Positions 8,397 to 16,363 of a DNA stretch of 64,000 bases are shown one piece after another (position 1 is the stretch's first letter; each line of letters opens with the position of its first letter). The translations under genes were made by a program, and so were the position numbers. Below the pieces are notes generated by a model, which saw nothing but the letters and a program-made list of their open reading frames with translations, was not told the DNA's origin and ran no database searches. This stretch comes from an uncultured Bacteroidales bacterium. GTDB taxonomy: Bacteria > Bacteroidota > Bacteroidia > Bacteroidales > Muribaculaceae. The DNA lies in assembly GCA_949285735.1 (NCBI GenBank), contig CASEAQ010000015.1, positions 1-64,000 on the forward strand. Direction: 5' to 3'.

Positions 8397-9725
8397 ATGG
8401 ACAATACTAAAAAATCAGCCCCCCTGCTTAGCTACAACGGGGTGAGCTATATCGTTCCGTTTATCCTCATCACGAGCTGCTTTGCCTTGTGGGGATTTGC
8501 CAACGATATAACCAACCCGATGGTGAAAGCATTCTCGAAGATATTCCGCATGAGCGTCACCGAGGGTGCCTTGGTGCAAGTGGCTTTCTATGGAGGGTAC
8601 TTTGCAATGGCATTCCCTGCCGCCATGTTCATACGCAAGTTTTCCTACAAGGCTGGTGTCTTGCTGGGGCTTGGATTGTATGCGGTAGGGGCTTTGCTCT
8701 TTTTCCCGGCGAAGATGACGGGCGAATATTTCCCGTTTCTCATAGCTTATTTCATACTCACGTGCGGCTTGTCGTTCCTTGAAACGAGTAGCAACCCCTA
8801 CATTCTTTCGATGGGTAGCGAGGAGACAGCCACTCGCCGTTTGAACCTTGCCCAGGCATTCAACCCCATAGGGTCGCTGCTTGGAATGTATGTGGCGATG
8901 AACTTTATCCAGAACAAGCTGCACCCGATGGACACGGATGCCCGCGAGGCGATGAACGAGGTCGAGTATGCCGCCATTCGCGATGCCGACCTTGCCACTC
9001 TCATTGCTCCTTATCTTGCAATAGGGCTTGTTATTCTCGCTATGTTTTTCATAGTGCTGTTTGCAAAGATGCCTAAGAACAGCGACAAGTCGCACAAGAT
9101 AAATTTCATACCCACGATGAAGCGTATTTTCTCGCTTCCGCATTACCGCGAAGGGGTGATTACACAATTCTTCTATGTGGGGGCGCAAATCATGTGCTGG
9201 ACATTTATCATCCAGTATGGCACACGTGTGTTCATGGCAGAGGGCATGACAGAACAGGCTGCCGAGGTTGAGTCGCAGTTGTACAACATAATTGCAATGG
9301 CTCTTTTCTGCGTGAGCCGTTTCATTTGTACGTTCCTGTTGAAGTATTTCAACCCTGGGCAGTTGTTGAAGATTCTGGCAATTGCAGCTTGCGTATTCAC
9401 GCTTGGAGTGATATTCTTCCAGGACCGCCTCGGGATGTATTGCCTTGTTGCCGTGTCGGGTTGCATGTCGCTTATGTTCCCGACCATATATGGTATTGCG
9501 CTTAACAGACTTGGCGACGATGCCAAGTTTGGCGCAGCAGGTTTGATTATGGCTATCCTTGGCGGCTCGGTACTGCCTCCAGTGCAGGCTGCGATAATCG
9601 ACATGGGTTCATTGTTTGGAATGCCAGCTGTGAATGTGTCGTTTGTATTGCCATTGATATGCTTTATTGTGGTGATATGGTATGGGCAACGGTCGTCTCG
9701 CCGTGCCAAGCTCGGAATGAAGTAA
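8397..9725 (+). CDS. fucP: L-fucose:H+ symporter (MFS)
   Basis: 442 aa with about 12 predicted membrane helices. The N-terminal block SCFALWGFANDITNPMVKAF is the FucP/NagP signature of the FHS family; ETSSNPYILSMGSEETATRR and LNLAQAFNPIGSLLG are also conserved. It imports L-fucose across the inner membrane by proton symport. A 183-bp gap separates it from the kinase gene and no clear promoter is seen in that gap. It is followed by a terminator-like hairpin, so it probably ends the fuc transcript. Confidence 0.93.
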   Translation: MDNTKKSAPLLSYNGVSYIVPFILITSCFALWGFANDITNPMVKAFSKIFRMSVTEGALVQVAFYGGYFAMAFPAAMFIRKFSYKAGVLLGLGLYAVGALLFFPAKMTGEYFPFLIAYFILTCGLSFLETSSNPYILSMGSEETATRRLNLAQAFNPIGSLLGMYVAMNFIQNKLHPMDTDAREAMNEVEYAAIRDADLATLIAPYLAIGLVILAMFFIVLFAKMPKNSDKSHKINFIPTMKRIFSLPHYREGVITQFFYVGAQIMCWTFIIQYGTRVFMAEGMTEQAAEVESQLYNIIAMALFCVSRFICTFLLKYFNPGQLLKILAIAACVFTLGVIFFQDRLGMYCLVAVSGCMSLMFPTIYGIALNRLGDDAKFGAAGLIMAILGGSVLPPVQAAIIDMGSLFGMPAVNVSFVLPLICFIVVIWYGQRSSRRAKLGMK

Positions 9726-9751
9726 CAGAGTATTCCTTTTATATCGCCGTG

Positions 9752-9799
9752 GAGCCGAGGTGCGCTAACAAAATCTGCATCTCGGCTCCGCTGCTTTTT
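9752..9799 (+). terminator. Hairpin and U-run after fucP
   Basis: GAGCCGAGGTGC and GCATCTCGGCTC form a 12-bp stem with one mismatch around a 13-nt loop. Six bases later comes TTTTT (9795-9799). The GAGCC/GGCTC core resembles the palindromes that follow, so it may belong to the same repeat family. Confidence 0.55.
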
Positions 9800-9866
9800 A
9801 TGCAAGGCTGGTTGGGTGGGGCAGCGTCATAATTGCAAATATGTTTATTTTGTTGTGGATCCGTGG

Positions 9867-9995
9867 CGAGCCGCGGCTCGTATGCCAGATTGTGTTTTGA
9901 CTGGGAGGTAGTAGGTGTTTTTCCTTGTGGCAGTAAATGAGCCGCGGCGCGCCACGGCTCTACATTGAGACCTTTAGACGCGATGAATCGCGTCT
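9867..9995. repeat. Cluster of REP-like palindromes between convergent genes
   Basis: Three palindromes lie in 130 bp. They are CGAGCC-GCGGCTCG (9867-9880, perfect), a 22-bp GAGCCG...CGGCTC palindrome with one mismatch pair (9939-9960), and AGACGCGAT-GA-ATCGCGTCT (9976-9995, perfect 9-bp arms). Read on the minus strand, the last two both begin with GTAGAG, as if they were tandem units. This resembles REP-type intergenic palindromes mobilised by RAYT transposases in other bacteria; no such transposase is in the window. Confidence 0.6.
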
Positions 9996-10044
9996 CTACG
10001 GTATTGGTGGACACGAGTGTGTGGGTTTGTTTTTTGGGGGAATG

Positions 10045-10071
10045 AAAAAGGCACGCCTTGTTGGGCGCGCC
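10045..10071 (-). terminator. Rho-independent terminator of the inositol-phosphate synthase gene
   Basis: On the minus strand GGCGCGCC, a 6-nt loop and GGCGTGCC (one G-U pair) are followed by TTTTT, 27 bp past the stop codon. Confidence 0.8.
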
Positions 10072-10097
10072 TGTGTTGTTTTTGGGGTTAGAATATA

Positions 10098-11402
10098 TTA
10101 ATATTCGGCTTCTTGATAGTCGTTAACGTGACCTTCGTCGCCGATGATTTCACGCATCTTGTTGCGGAGCATGATGTTTTGAGCGAAGAGGTCGTGAACC
10201 GGTTGCTTGTCGAGCGGGTGCATCGGGCTCTTGAAGTAGAACGACAACCACGATTGGATGCCCTTGAAGCCGCAACGCTTAGACAAGTCGGCAAGCAGAA
10301 CGAGGTCGAGCAACAGCGGAGCAGCGAGGATAGAATCGCGGCAGAGGAAATCCACCTTGATTTGCATCGGGTAGCCCATCCAGCCGATGATGTCGATGTT
10401 GTCCCAGCCTTCCTTGTTGTCGCCACGCGGTGGATAGTAGTTGATGCGCACCTTGTGGTAGATGTTGCTGTAGAGTTCGGGATATTCGTCTTTCTTCAAG
10501 ATAGTATCGATAACCGACAACTTGGAAACTTCCTTGGTCTTGAACGAAGCAGGATCGTCGAGTACTTCACCGTCTCGGTTGCCGAGGATATTTGTAGAGA
10601 ACCAGCCTTGCAAGCCGAGCATACGGGTGTGCAACATCGGCGAGAGGACGGTCTTCATCAACGTTTGTCCAGTCTTGTAGTCCTTGCCGCAGATAGGTGC
10701 ATTGTGAGCGTCGGCGAGTTCCCACATAGCCGGGAAGTCAACAGTCAATGCCGGGGCACCGTTGATGAAAGCGCAACCGCTTTCGATGGCAGCATAGGCA
10801 TAGAGCATCGATGGAGAAACTTCGGCTGCATTGCTCTTCATTGCTTCTTGGAAAGCAGGGAGAGACTTGTGAACTTCAGCCATAGGTACATATACCTCGG
10901 TCGATGCCGACCATATAACTACCACGCGCGAGCAGCCGTTGGCTTCCTTGAAGTTCTTGATATCGGCAACTAATTGGTCTTTCAAATCCCACTTAGTGTC
11001 GGCTTTCTTTACCCAAGTGCCGTGGAGACGAGTCACATATTTGTTGTCGAAAGCGGCTTTCATCGGCTTGATTGCTTCAAGCTCGTCTTTGACGCTGTCG
11101 ATGTCTTTCTGAGTGAGAACGGCGGCGTGTGTTGCAGCCTTATAGATATTGTCTTCAAAAATATCCCAACCGCCGAAAACTATGTCTTCGAGTTTAGCAA
11201 TTGGAAGAACGTCCTTAATCTTCGGGGTGGAACCGTCCGACAATTTGATTGTAGATAATTGTGTGATTGAGCCGACGGGAATGCCAAGACCCTTGCGAGC
11301 CATCAATGTACCAGCAATGAAAGTAGAAGCAACTGCTCCACCTATGCCGACAACCAAGATTCCTAATTTGCCTTCGGCCTTTTCAACATTAATTTTTGCC
11401 AT
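10098..11402 (-). CDS. myo-Inositol-1-phosphate synthase
   Basis: 434 aa, the length of prokaryotic INO1-type enzymes (PF07994/PF01658). The NAD-binding motif ILVVGIGGAVASTFIAG is near residue 14. The catalytic domain carries CGKDYKTGQTLMKTVLSPML and TNILGNRDGEVLDDP, and the C-terminal part carries YYPPRGDNKEGWDNIDI. The enzyme converts glucose-6-phosphate to inositol-3-phosphate using NAD+. It is the last gene of the minus-strand inositol-lipid cluster and supplies inositol phosphate to the phosphatidyltransferase encoded upstream. A 229-bp gap before it suggests that it also has its own promoter (TACTTTTA on the minus strand at 11490-11497 is a 7/8 match). It ends in a clean terminator. Confidence 0.95.
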   Translation of the reverse strand: MAKINVEKAEGKLGILVVGIGGAVASTFIAGTLMARKGLGIPVGSITQLSTIKLSDGSTPKIKDVLPIAKLEDIVFGGWDIFEDNIYKAATHAAVLTQKDIDSVKDELEAIKPMKAAFDNKYVTRLHGTWVKKADTKWDLKDQLVADIKNFKEANGCSRVVVIWSASTEVYVPMAEVHKSLPAFQEAMKSNAAEVSPSMLYAYAAIESGCAFINGAPALTVDFPAMWELADAHNAPICGKDYKTGQTLMKTVLSPMLHTRMLGLQGWFSTNILGNRDGEVLDDPASFKTKEVSKLSVIDTILKKDEYPELYSNIYHKVRINYYPPRGDNKEGWDNIDIIGWMGYPMQIKVDFLCRDSILAAPLLLDLVLLADLSKRCGFKGIQSWLSFYFKSPMHPLDKQPVHDLFAQNIMLRNKMREIIGDEGHVNDYQEAEY

Positions 11403-11450
11403 AAGAGTTATGAATTAATATCGTTAAACATATTTCGTTGTTCAAGGCAA

Positions 11451-11503
11451 TGCCACGTATGATGGCACTGTTGCTTGCAAAAAGCGCGGTAAAAGTAGTG
11501 CCA
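11451..11503. promoter_or_regulatory. TGGCA/TGCCA repeats upstream of the inositol-phosphate synthase gene
   Basis: TGCCA (11451), TGGCACT (11463) and AGTGCCA (11497-11503) form overlapping inverted pairs, followed on the plus strand by TTTTTTT. They surround the candidate -7 box and could be operator half-sites or alternative RNA hairpins in the leader. The rest of the 229-bp gap is AT-rich and holds no gene. Confidence 0.3.
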
Positions 11504-11631
11504 TTTTTTTAATTAGAAAAATTATTTTAAATAATAAACGTGTTGTATGTTATTAAAATATGCAAATAGGGCTTGGGTTATGTTAAAACTGGTGAATTTC
11601 ACCTTTTTTGTGGTTGTTTTGTGCAAATAAA

Positions 11632-12348
11632 TTATAATGCTGCGTCGAGTACTTCGGCAAGTCTTTTTATGATGCAGGGGTGTTGTACGGCATCTTCGTC
11701 GGCAGTCCAACCCTTTCCTTTGAGCCACAAGACATGGCATCCAATCGATTCGGCAGGAACGATGTCTTTTTTGTAGCTGTCGCCGATGACCAGCACTTCG
11801 GATGGTTGCAAACCGAGGGCTTCAACGCCGAGCATGAAGATGCGAGGATCGGGCTTGCGGACACCTACTACTGCGCTTTCGATGATTTGTCCGAAGTAAC
11901 GGCGCAGGTCAAAGTCGGCAAGTACCGTTTCGACGTTGCCATAGAAGTTGCTCACAAGCACCATCGGGAAACGGGCGTGCAGGGCTTCGAGCACAGGTCT
12001 TGCCTCTTCGACCGATGCGCGAGCCTGCTCATAGCAGTATCGAGCCACGGGTTGGGCATACTGCTTGGCTTGCTCAGGCGTTATCTTGCCGTTGTCGGCA
12101 AGGTTGCCAAGCTCGATTTGCATTTTAATCAGCAGCAGGTCGTAGAAGTTGTGCTGTGGCAAGATGTGCCGTGTGCGTGCCAATTCGCGTTCGGCATAGA
12201 CATAGCTGTCGCGGAAGTCGGTTTTGCCCACTGGCACGCCGGTATGGCAGTATCCGTCCCAGATGACTTCGCTCCAGTGTACGCCGCGGCTGTCGATGGT
12301 GCCGCCGTAGTCGAATATTATACCTTTCAGGTTGTCAATATGTTCCAT
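11632..12348 (-). CDS. HAD-family hydrolase, probable phosphatidylinositol-phosphate phosphatase
   Basis: 238 aa from the ATG at 12348; a TTG two codons upstream is less likely. The N-terminal motif I is FDYGGTID, motif II VLVSNF, then the lysine and VGVRKPDPRIF, and motif IV VIGDSYKKDI, all typical of HAD subfamily IA. The normal second Asp of motif I (DxD) is Gly, so the usual acid/base residue is missing, although the nucleophile Asp is there. The start overlaps the phosphatidyltransferase stop by 14 bp, so translation is coupled. In the Bacteroides thetaiotaomicron inositol-lipid cluster a HAD enzyme removes phosphate from phosphatidylinositol phosphate, and this gene has the equivalent position. 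Confidence 0.8.
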   Translation of the reverse strand: MEHIDNLKGIIFDYGGTIDSRGVHWSEVIWDGYCHTGVPVGKTDFRDSYVYAERELARTRHILPQHNFYDLLLIKMQIELGNLADNGKITPEQAKQYAQPVARYCYEQARASVEEARPVLEALHARFPMVLVSNFYGNVETVLADFDLRRYFGQIIESAVVGVRKPDPRIFMLGVEALGLQPSEVLVIGDSYKKDIVPAESIGCHVLWLKGKGWTADEDAVQHPCIIKRLAEVLDAAL

Positions 12349-13282
12349 TTTCAAGTTCTTTTATGAAGTTGCGGCAGATGCGTTCGTGCCTCCATATCAT
12401 ATATACGAGCATGATGTTGAGCACCGTCAGCTCGAATGCGAAGTATATCCACGGCATCTGCACGATTAGCGAGATGAAAAGCACGATTACGCGAGTGTTG
12501 AACGACAGCATATTGGTGTATTTCATCAATGGCTTGCTCTTGGCGCGGAAGGCATCGCGGAAGTCTTGCGGAATATCGTCGCCGTAGCGTTCCTTGAGAA
12601 TCTTGCGCAGCTGTTGCATTCGCGGCGTGAGTTTCTCTTGGTTGGCGGTGTATTGGCGGTAGAAGAAGAGGGTGAACTTCTGCCAGAAGTTGTGTCGCCA
12701 CGAGAGTTGTTTCAGTTTAGCGTCGAGCTGCGGACAGCTGTCGAGTTCGCTGCCCTCCTTCCCTTTCAGGAAGTAGAGGTGGAACTGGCGGTAATAGTCG
12801 GCACTGGCTGCCTGCTTGCCGTGGCACATTCCTGCCAGCACAGCCATTGTCCATATCATCCACGGGTGGGGCATGAAGAATGCGCTGGTCTCGTTGATGC
12901 GGAAGCATATTGCAAAGTAAATAGCCACAAACCAGAAGTCGCCGCTCAAGCCGTCGAGAATGCGGCCGAGGCGCGAGTATTGGTGTGTGAGGCGTGCAAG
13001 TTGCCCGTCGGCACTGTCGAAACTGTTTGCCCAGATGAGCAAGACGATTCCGATATAGTTGAGCCACAACAAGTTGTCATGGAAATAGAACAACACGCCG
13101 GCTGTCACTCCAAGGAAAATCGAGGCGATGGTGATCACGTTGGGTGTGATGCCGAGCTTGGCTGCGAGCAATGCCCACATGTAGCCTATCGGGCGGTAGA
13201 ACATCAAGTCGAGTGTTTCCTCGGTGTCGAGTGATTTGAGCGAGGATTTGTATTGTTGTTTTATTTGAGCAAATTTTCCCAT
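12335..13282 (-). CDS. CDP-alcohol phosphatidyltransferase, probable phosphatidylinositol-phosphate synthase
   Basis: 315 aa with several membrane helices. The catalytic signature starts canonically: DSADGQLAR, then eight residues, G, three residues and D. The final aspartate follows after four residues (DGLSGD) instead of the usual three. The family joins CDP-diacylglycerol to an alcohol. Beside an inositol-phosphate synthase and a phosphatase, the expected acceptor is inositol phosphate, giving phosphatidylinositol phosphate in the inner membrane. There is a 48-bp gap to the upstream ATP-grasp gene and a 14-bp overlap with the downstream HAD gene. The acceptor is inferred from context. Confidence 0.85.
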   Translation of the reverse strand: MGKFAQIKQQYKSSLKSLDTEETLDLMFYRPIGYMWALLAAKLGITPNVITIASIFLGVTAGVLFYFHDNLLWLNYIGIVLLIWANSFDSADGQLARLTHQYSRLGRILDGLSGDFWFVAIYFAICFRINETSAFFMPHPWMIWTMAVLAGMCHGKQAASADYYRQFHLYFLKGKEGSELDSCPQLDAKLKQLSWRHNFWQKFTLFFYRQYTANQEKLTPRMQQLRKILKERYGDDIPQDFRDAFRAKSKPLMKYTNMLSFNTRVIVLFISLIVQMPWIYFAFELTVLNIMLVYMIWRHERICRNFIKELENGTY

Positions 13283-13330
13283 TAAATCAAAAAAACAGTT
13301 GCTTATGGAGGTTTGTTTAAAGTTGTGTTT

Positions 13331-14194
13331 TTAGAATTTCTTCTTAATCTCGCTTATCACGCACTTGGCAATGTATGGGGCAGCTTCGTTGCGGCACGGT
13401 GCGAAGCTGGGCCAATCGTTGAAGTCGATGATTCGGATTTCGCCCGTGGGAGACACGATGCAGTCACCTCCGTAGATGAGAACGTTGAGTTCCTCGGCAG
13501 CCATTTGGCAAATGTGCTTGAGGCGTTCCTTGTCGAACTCGATGCCTTGTGCCTTGCCGTTGATGACCTCGTAGCCATATTTGCTGTGCCCCAAGTCGAG
13601 AGGATAGAACCAATAGAAAAATGGCGAGCCATGTACGCCGTAGAACTTCACCAAGTCGCCCACCAAGTGCTTGTTGATGACAGCGCGCTTGATGCCGCGG
13701 TAGAAGTATTCTTGCAGCACTTCCTGAGCCTCCTCGGGATGCCTCACGTAGCTCACGTCTTCCTTGTGCATGGCGTGGAAGTCGCCGCGCTTTATCCAGC
13801 AGCTTTGGAATCCAGCTTTTTGCAGGGCTGGGATTACAGCCTCGTCGGTGTTGACAATGAGGCTGTCGGGATATGGTATGCCGCTGCCGAGCAATATGCG
13901 CGTCATGCGTTCGCGGGTGCAGTTTTCGATACCGAAGCCCGAGTTAATTACCAGTTTTCCGGCATTTTCAAGTTCTTGCAACTTGTTGATTGATGCTCGT
14001 TCGCGGCACATGTTCAATATCACCGGTTCGGTTATGTCGGAGGAGTTGAAGCGGTCTTCGTTATAGATGTTGACGATGTAGCCACGCTTGCGCAAGTGTT
14101 CGGCTGTGGCGTTGAATATTGCGGCATCGTTGCCGATGTGGTTGGGCGAATATGCGCCGGCTCGCATGATACCGGCAATTTCTATTTCTGCCAT
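13331..14194 (-). CDS. ATP-grasp protein in the inositol-lipid cluster (function unknown)
   Basis: 287 aa. The fold resembles RimK-type ATP-grasp ligases: an N-terminal region (NATAEHLRKRGYIVNIY), a central domain with SCWIKRGDFHAMHKEDV, and the metal-binding end GEIRIIDFNDWPSF, in which Asp and Asn probably bind Mg-ATP. Such enzymes join a carboxylate to an amine or thiol through an acylphosphate. The substrate is unknown. Its place between a nucleotidyltransferase and the phosphatidyltransferase suggests that it modifies a lipid headgroup or makes an amino-acid-containing precursor, but this is inference only. Confidence 0.7.
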   Translation of the reverse strand: MAEIEIAGIMRAGAYSPNHIGNDAAIFNATAEHLRKRGYIVNIYNEDRFNSSDITEPVILNMCRERASINKLQELENAGKLVINSGFGIENCTRERMTRILLGSGIPYPDSLIVNTDEAVIPALQKAGFQSCWIKRGDFHAMHKEDVSYVRHPEEAQEVLQEYFYRGIKRAVINKHLVGDLVKFYGVHGSPFFYWFYPLDLGHSKYGYEVINGKAQGIEFDKERLKHICQMAAEELNVLIYGGDCIVSPTGEIRIIDFNDWPSFAPCRNEAAPYIAKCVISEIKKKF

Positions 14195-14295
14195 TTTTGT
14201 AATTGTGTCGATTGAGTTGTTTTATTGTGTGTCGGCAACTGCCGCGTTTCCTTGCACAGAGGCAATGTGTGGCAGTTGCTATTGTAAAACGGGTC

Positions 14296-14997
14296 TTAGC
14301 TGCGAATGAACTCTTCGGCGGTGGCTATGTCGCCTGCGTGGTCAACGTCGATAATCTTGTCGATGGGAAACGCCTTTATCTTCAAGCCGTCGGCAATGAG
14401 GGCGCGCTGGAAGTTGCGCATTCGGGCGATGCCTTGCTGCATGCACGATTCGAGTACCCCGATTGCCTTGTCTCCGAGGGCATAGATTCCACCAGAGATG
14501 TAACGGACACCCTCGAATGGGGCATCGTGGAATCCGCGCACTTGCATCGTTGCATCATCGACATCGACGTAGAGTGGTTTTTCGTCGTCGATGAATGGGG
14601 TGACAGCCATCATTCCGTCACAGCCGTCGGTAGCCTCGTAGGCTGCTATGTAGCGGGCGAAGTCGTCTTCCTTGAAGATGGTATCGACCGTGGTCAGGCA
14701 AAATTTGCCTTTGGGCATCACGCGGCTCAGCTCATAAAAGCTGTGCATCGAGCTTGGCGTTGACTTCACCACGATGTTGAGTGGAATGTCGAGTTTCACC
14801 GAGTCGAGGTATTCCTTTACTTCGGTCATTTCGCGGTTGACGATTATGCTTATGCTCTCGGCGTTGCACCGTGTGAAAATGTTTATCAGGCGGCCTATCA
14901 TTGGCGTGCCATTGAGTTCAACGAGTGGTTTGGGCTTCTGCACGCCCTCTTGCGCCAGCCGCGAGCCTTCGCCGGCTGCTATAATTGCGTAGTTCAT
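14296..14997 (-). CDS. Nucleotidyltransferase (NTP_transferase/MobA-like) in the inositol-lipid cluster
   Basis: 233 aa. The N-terminal nucleotide-binding loop is IIAAGEGSRL, with the following lysines in GVQKPKPLVELNG. The metal-binding aspartate is probably in FCLTTVDTIF, and the C-terminal part has IIDVDHAGDIATAEEF. This is the fold of sugar-1-phosphate and inositol-1-phosphate nucleotidyltransferases, which make NDP-activated sugars or alcohols. Because the neighbours make inositol phosphate and use CDP-activated lipid, inositol phosphate is a reasonable candidate substrate, not a demonstrated one. It lies 30 bp after pdxA and 101 bp before the ATP-grasp gene on the same strand. Confidence 0.75.
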   Translation of the reverse strand: MNYAIIAAGEGSRLAQEGVQKPKPLVELNGTPMIGRLINIFTRCNAESISIIVNREMTEVKEYLDSVKLDIPLNIVVKSTPSSMHSFYELSRVMPKGKFCLTTVDTIFKEDDFARYIAAYEATDGCDGMMAVTPFIDDEKPLYVDVDDATMQVRGFHDAPFEGVRYISGGIYALGDKAIGVLESCMQQGIARMRNFQRALIADGLKIKAFPIDKIIDVDHAGDIATAEEFIRS

Positions 14998-15027
14998 TGT
15001 TGTCGTTATTTTTTGTGGTTATGTGGA

Positions 15028-16155
15028 TTATACATTCACAGGGGTGGTGCCGTTGTCATCATCGTCCTTGCTCAGGTCGAGCACCACGTTGTCGTTGCTC
15101 TTGTCGAAGTATTGCTTGCGCAACGGGTTGGCGTGGATTTCGTCGTAGATGCGGCGGTTGCGGTAAATGTCGATTGACGCATATATGGCGGCGAGCATCG
15201 ACTCGGGGCTTGCCAACCCCTTGCCGGCTATGTCGTAGCCCGTGCCATGGTCGGGCGAGGTGCGCACCACCGGCAGCCCGGCGGTGAAGTTTACGCCGTT
15301 GTCCATAGCTATTGTCTTGAACGGGGCGAGCCCTTGGTCGTGGTACATGGCAAGCACGCCGTCAAACTTTGTGTAGCTGCCATTGCCGAAGAACCCGTCG
15401 GCAGAGTAGGGCCCGAAGCAGCAAATTTTCTTGGCATACGCCTCCTCGATGGCTGGAGTGATGATTTCTTTCTCCTCGTTGCCAAGCAGCCCGTGGTCGC
15501 CCGAGTGAGGGTTGAGGGCAAGCACTGCGATGCGGGGATATTCGATGGCGAAATCCTTGCGGAGCGATTGGTTGAATATTTCGAGTTTCTCGATGATGGC
15601 TTCCTTGGTGATTGCACCGGCGATTTGCGACACCGGCAGGTGGGTGGTGACGAGTGCCACCCTGATGCGGTCGTTGAACAGCACCATGAGTGAGCGGTTG
15701 CCATCGCCGGCGGCAGTTTCGAGATATTCGGTGTGGCCCGGGAAGTGAAAAGTTTCGCTTTGGATGTTGTTCTTGTCGATGGGCGCGGTTACGAGCACGT
15801 CGATGATGCCGTTGCGCAAGTCGGCGACGGCAACTTCGAGCGATGCAAAGGCGGCGCGTCCGGCAGCTTCGCTGGGCGTGCCTAATTCCACCTTCAGGTC
15901 GTCGAGCCCTGGTATTTCCACCATGTTATATGCGCCATCTCGAGCTTGAATGGCATTGTCGATGCTGTAGAATTGAATGGGCTGCGCCCCACATGCCTTG
16001 CGGTGGAAAGCCGCAATCTTGGTCGAGCCGTAAATCACAGGAGTGAACAATTCGAGCACCATAGGCTCGGCGAGTGCCTTCAATATCACTTCGTAACCTA
16101 TTCCGTTGGTATCACCTTGAGTGATGCCAACTCTTATTTTTTTGTCGTTTGCCAT
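15028..16155 (-). CDS. pdxA: 4-hydroxythreonine-4-phosphate dehydrogenase
   Basis: 375 aa. It begins KIRVGITQGDTNGIGYEVI, the PdxA signature, and has VTAPIDKNNIQ, FPGHTEYLE, LNPHSGDHGLLGNEE and PDHGTGYDIAGKG (metal-binding histidines). The enzyme oxidises 4-phosphohydroxy-L-threonine with NAD+ in the deoxyxylulose-5-phosphate-dependent pathway to pyridoxal phosphate. It is the first gene of the minus-strand run that continues into the inositol-lipid genes. The 30-bp spacing suggests a shared transcript, though no biochemical link is obvious. The upstream 208-bp region is shared with the divergent acetyltransferase gene. Confidence 0.95.
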   Translation of the reverse strand: MANDKKIRVGITQGDTNGIGYEVILKALAEPMVLELFTPVIYGSTKIAAFHRKACGAQPIQFYSIDNAIQARDGAYNMVEIPGLDDLKVELGTPSEAAGRAAFASLEVAVADLRNGIIDVLVTAPIDKNNIQSETFHFPGHTEYLETAAGDGNRSLMVLFNDRIRVALVTTHLPVSQIAGAITKEAIIEKLEIFNQSLRKDFAIEYPRIAVLALNPHSGDHGLLGNEEKEIITPAIEEAYAKKICCFGPYSADGFFGNGSYTKFDGVLAMYHDQGLAPFKTIAMDNGVNFTAGLPVVRTSPDHGTGYDIAGKGLASPESMLAAIYASIDIYRNRRIYDEIHANPLRKQYFDKSNDNVVLDLSKDDDDNGTTPVNV

Positions 16156-16326
16156 TAATAATCAGTTTGTTGGGTGTATAGTGCGTTAGTGCCAATGCGC
16201 AATAACTGCAAAATAGTGCGCTAAATTACACATTTTTTCTGATATATGGCAGTAGTATGTGGCAAGAGACAGTGAAACTGGCTCTAAAACAGTAATTCGG
16301 GTTATGTGTGTTACCGCGATGTTGAG

Positions 16327-16334
16327 TATTTTTG
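16327..16334 (+). promoter_or_regulatory. -7 box (TATTTTTG) of the acetyltransferase gene
   Basis: Exact TAnnTTTG match 29 bp before the start codon; no convincing -33 element. Confidence 0.5.
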
Positions 16335-16363
16335 CACACGGAAAATGAATTAGTAAAAAGGTT

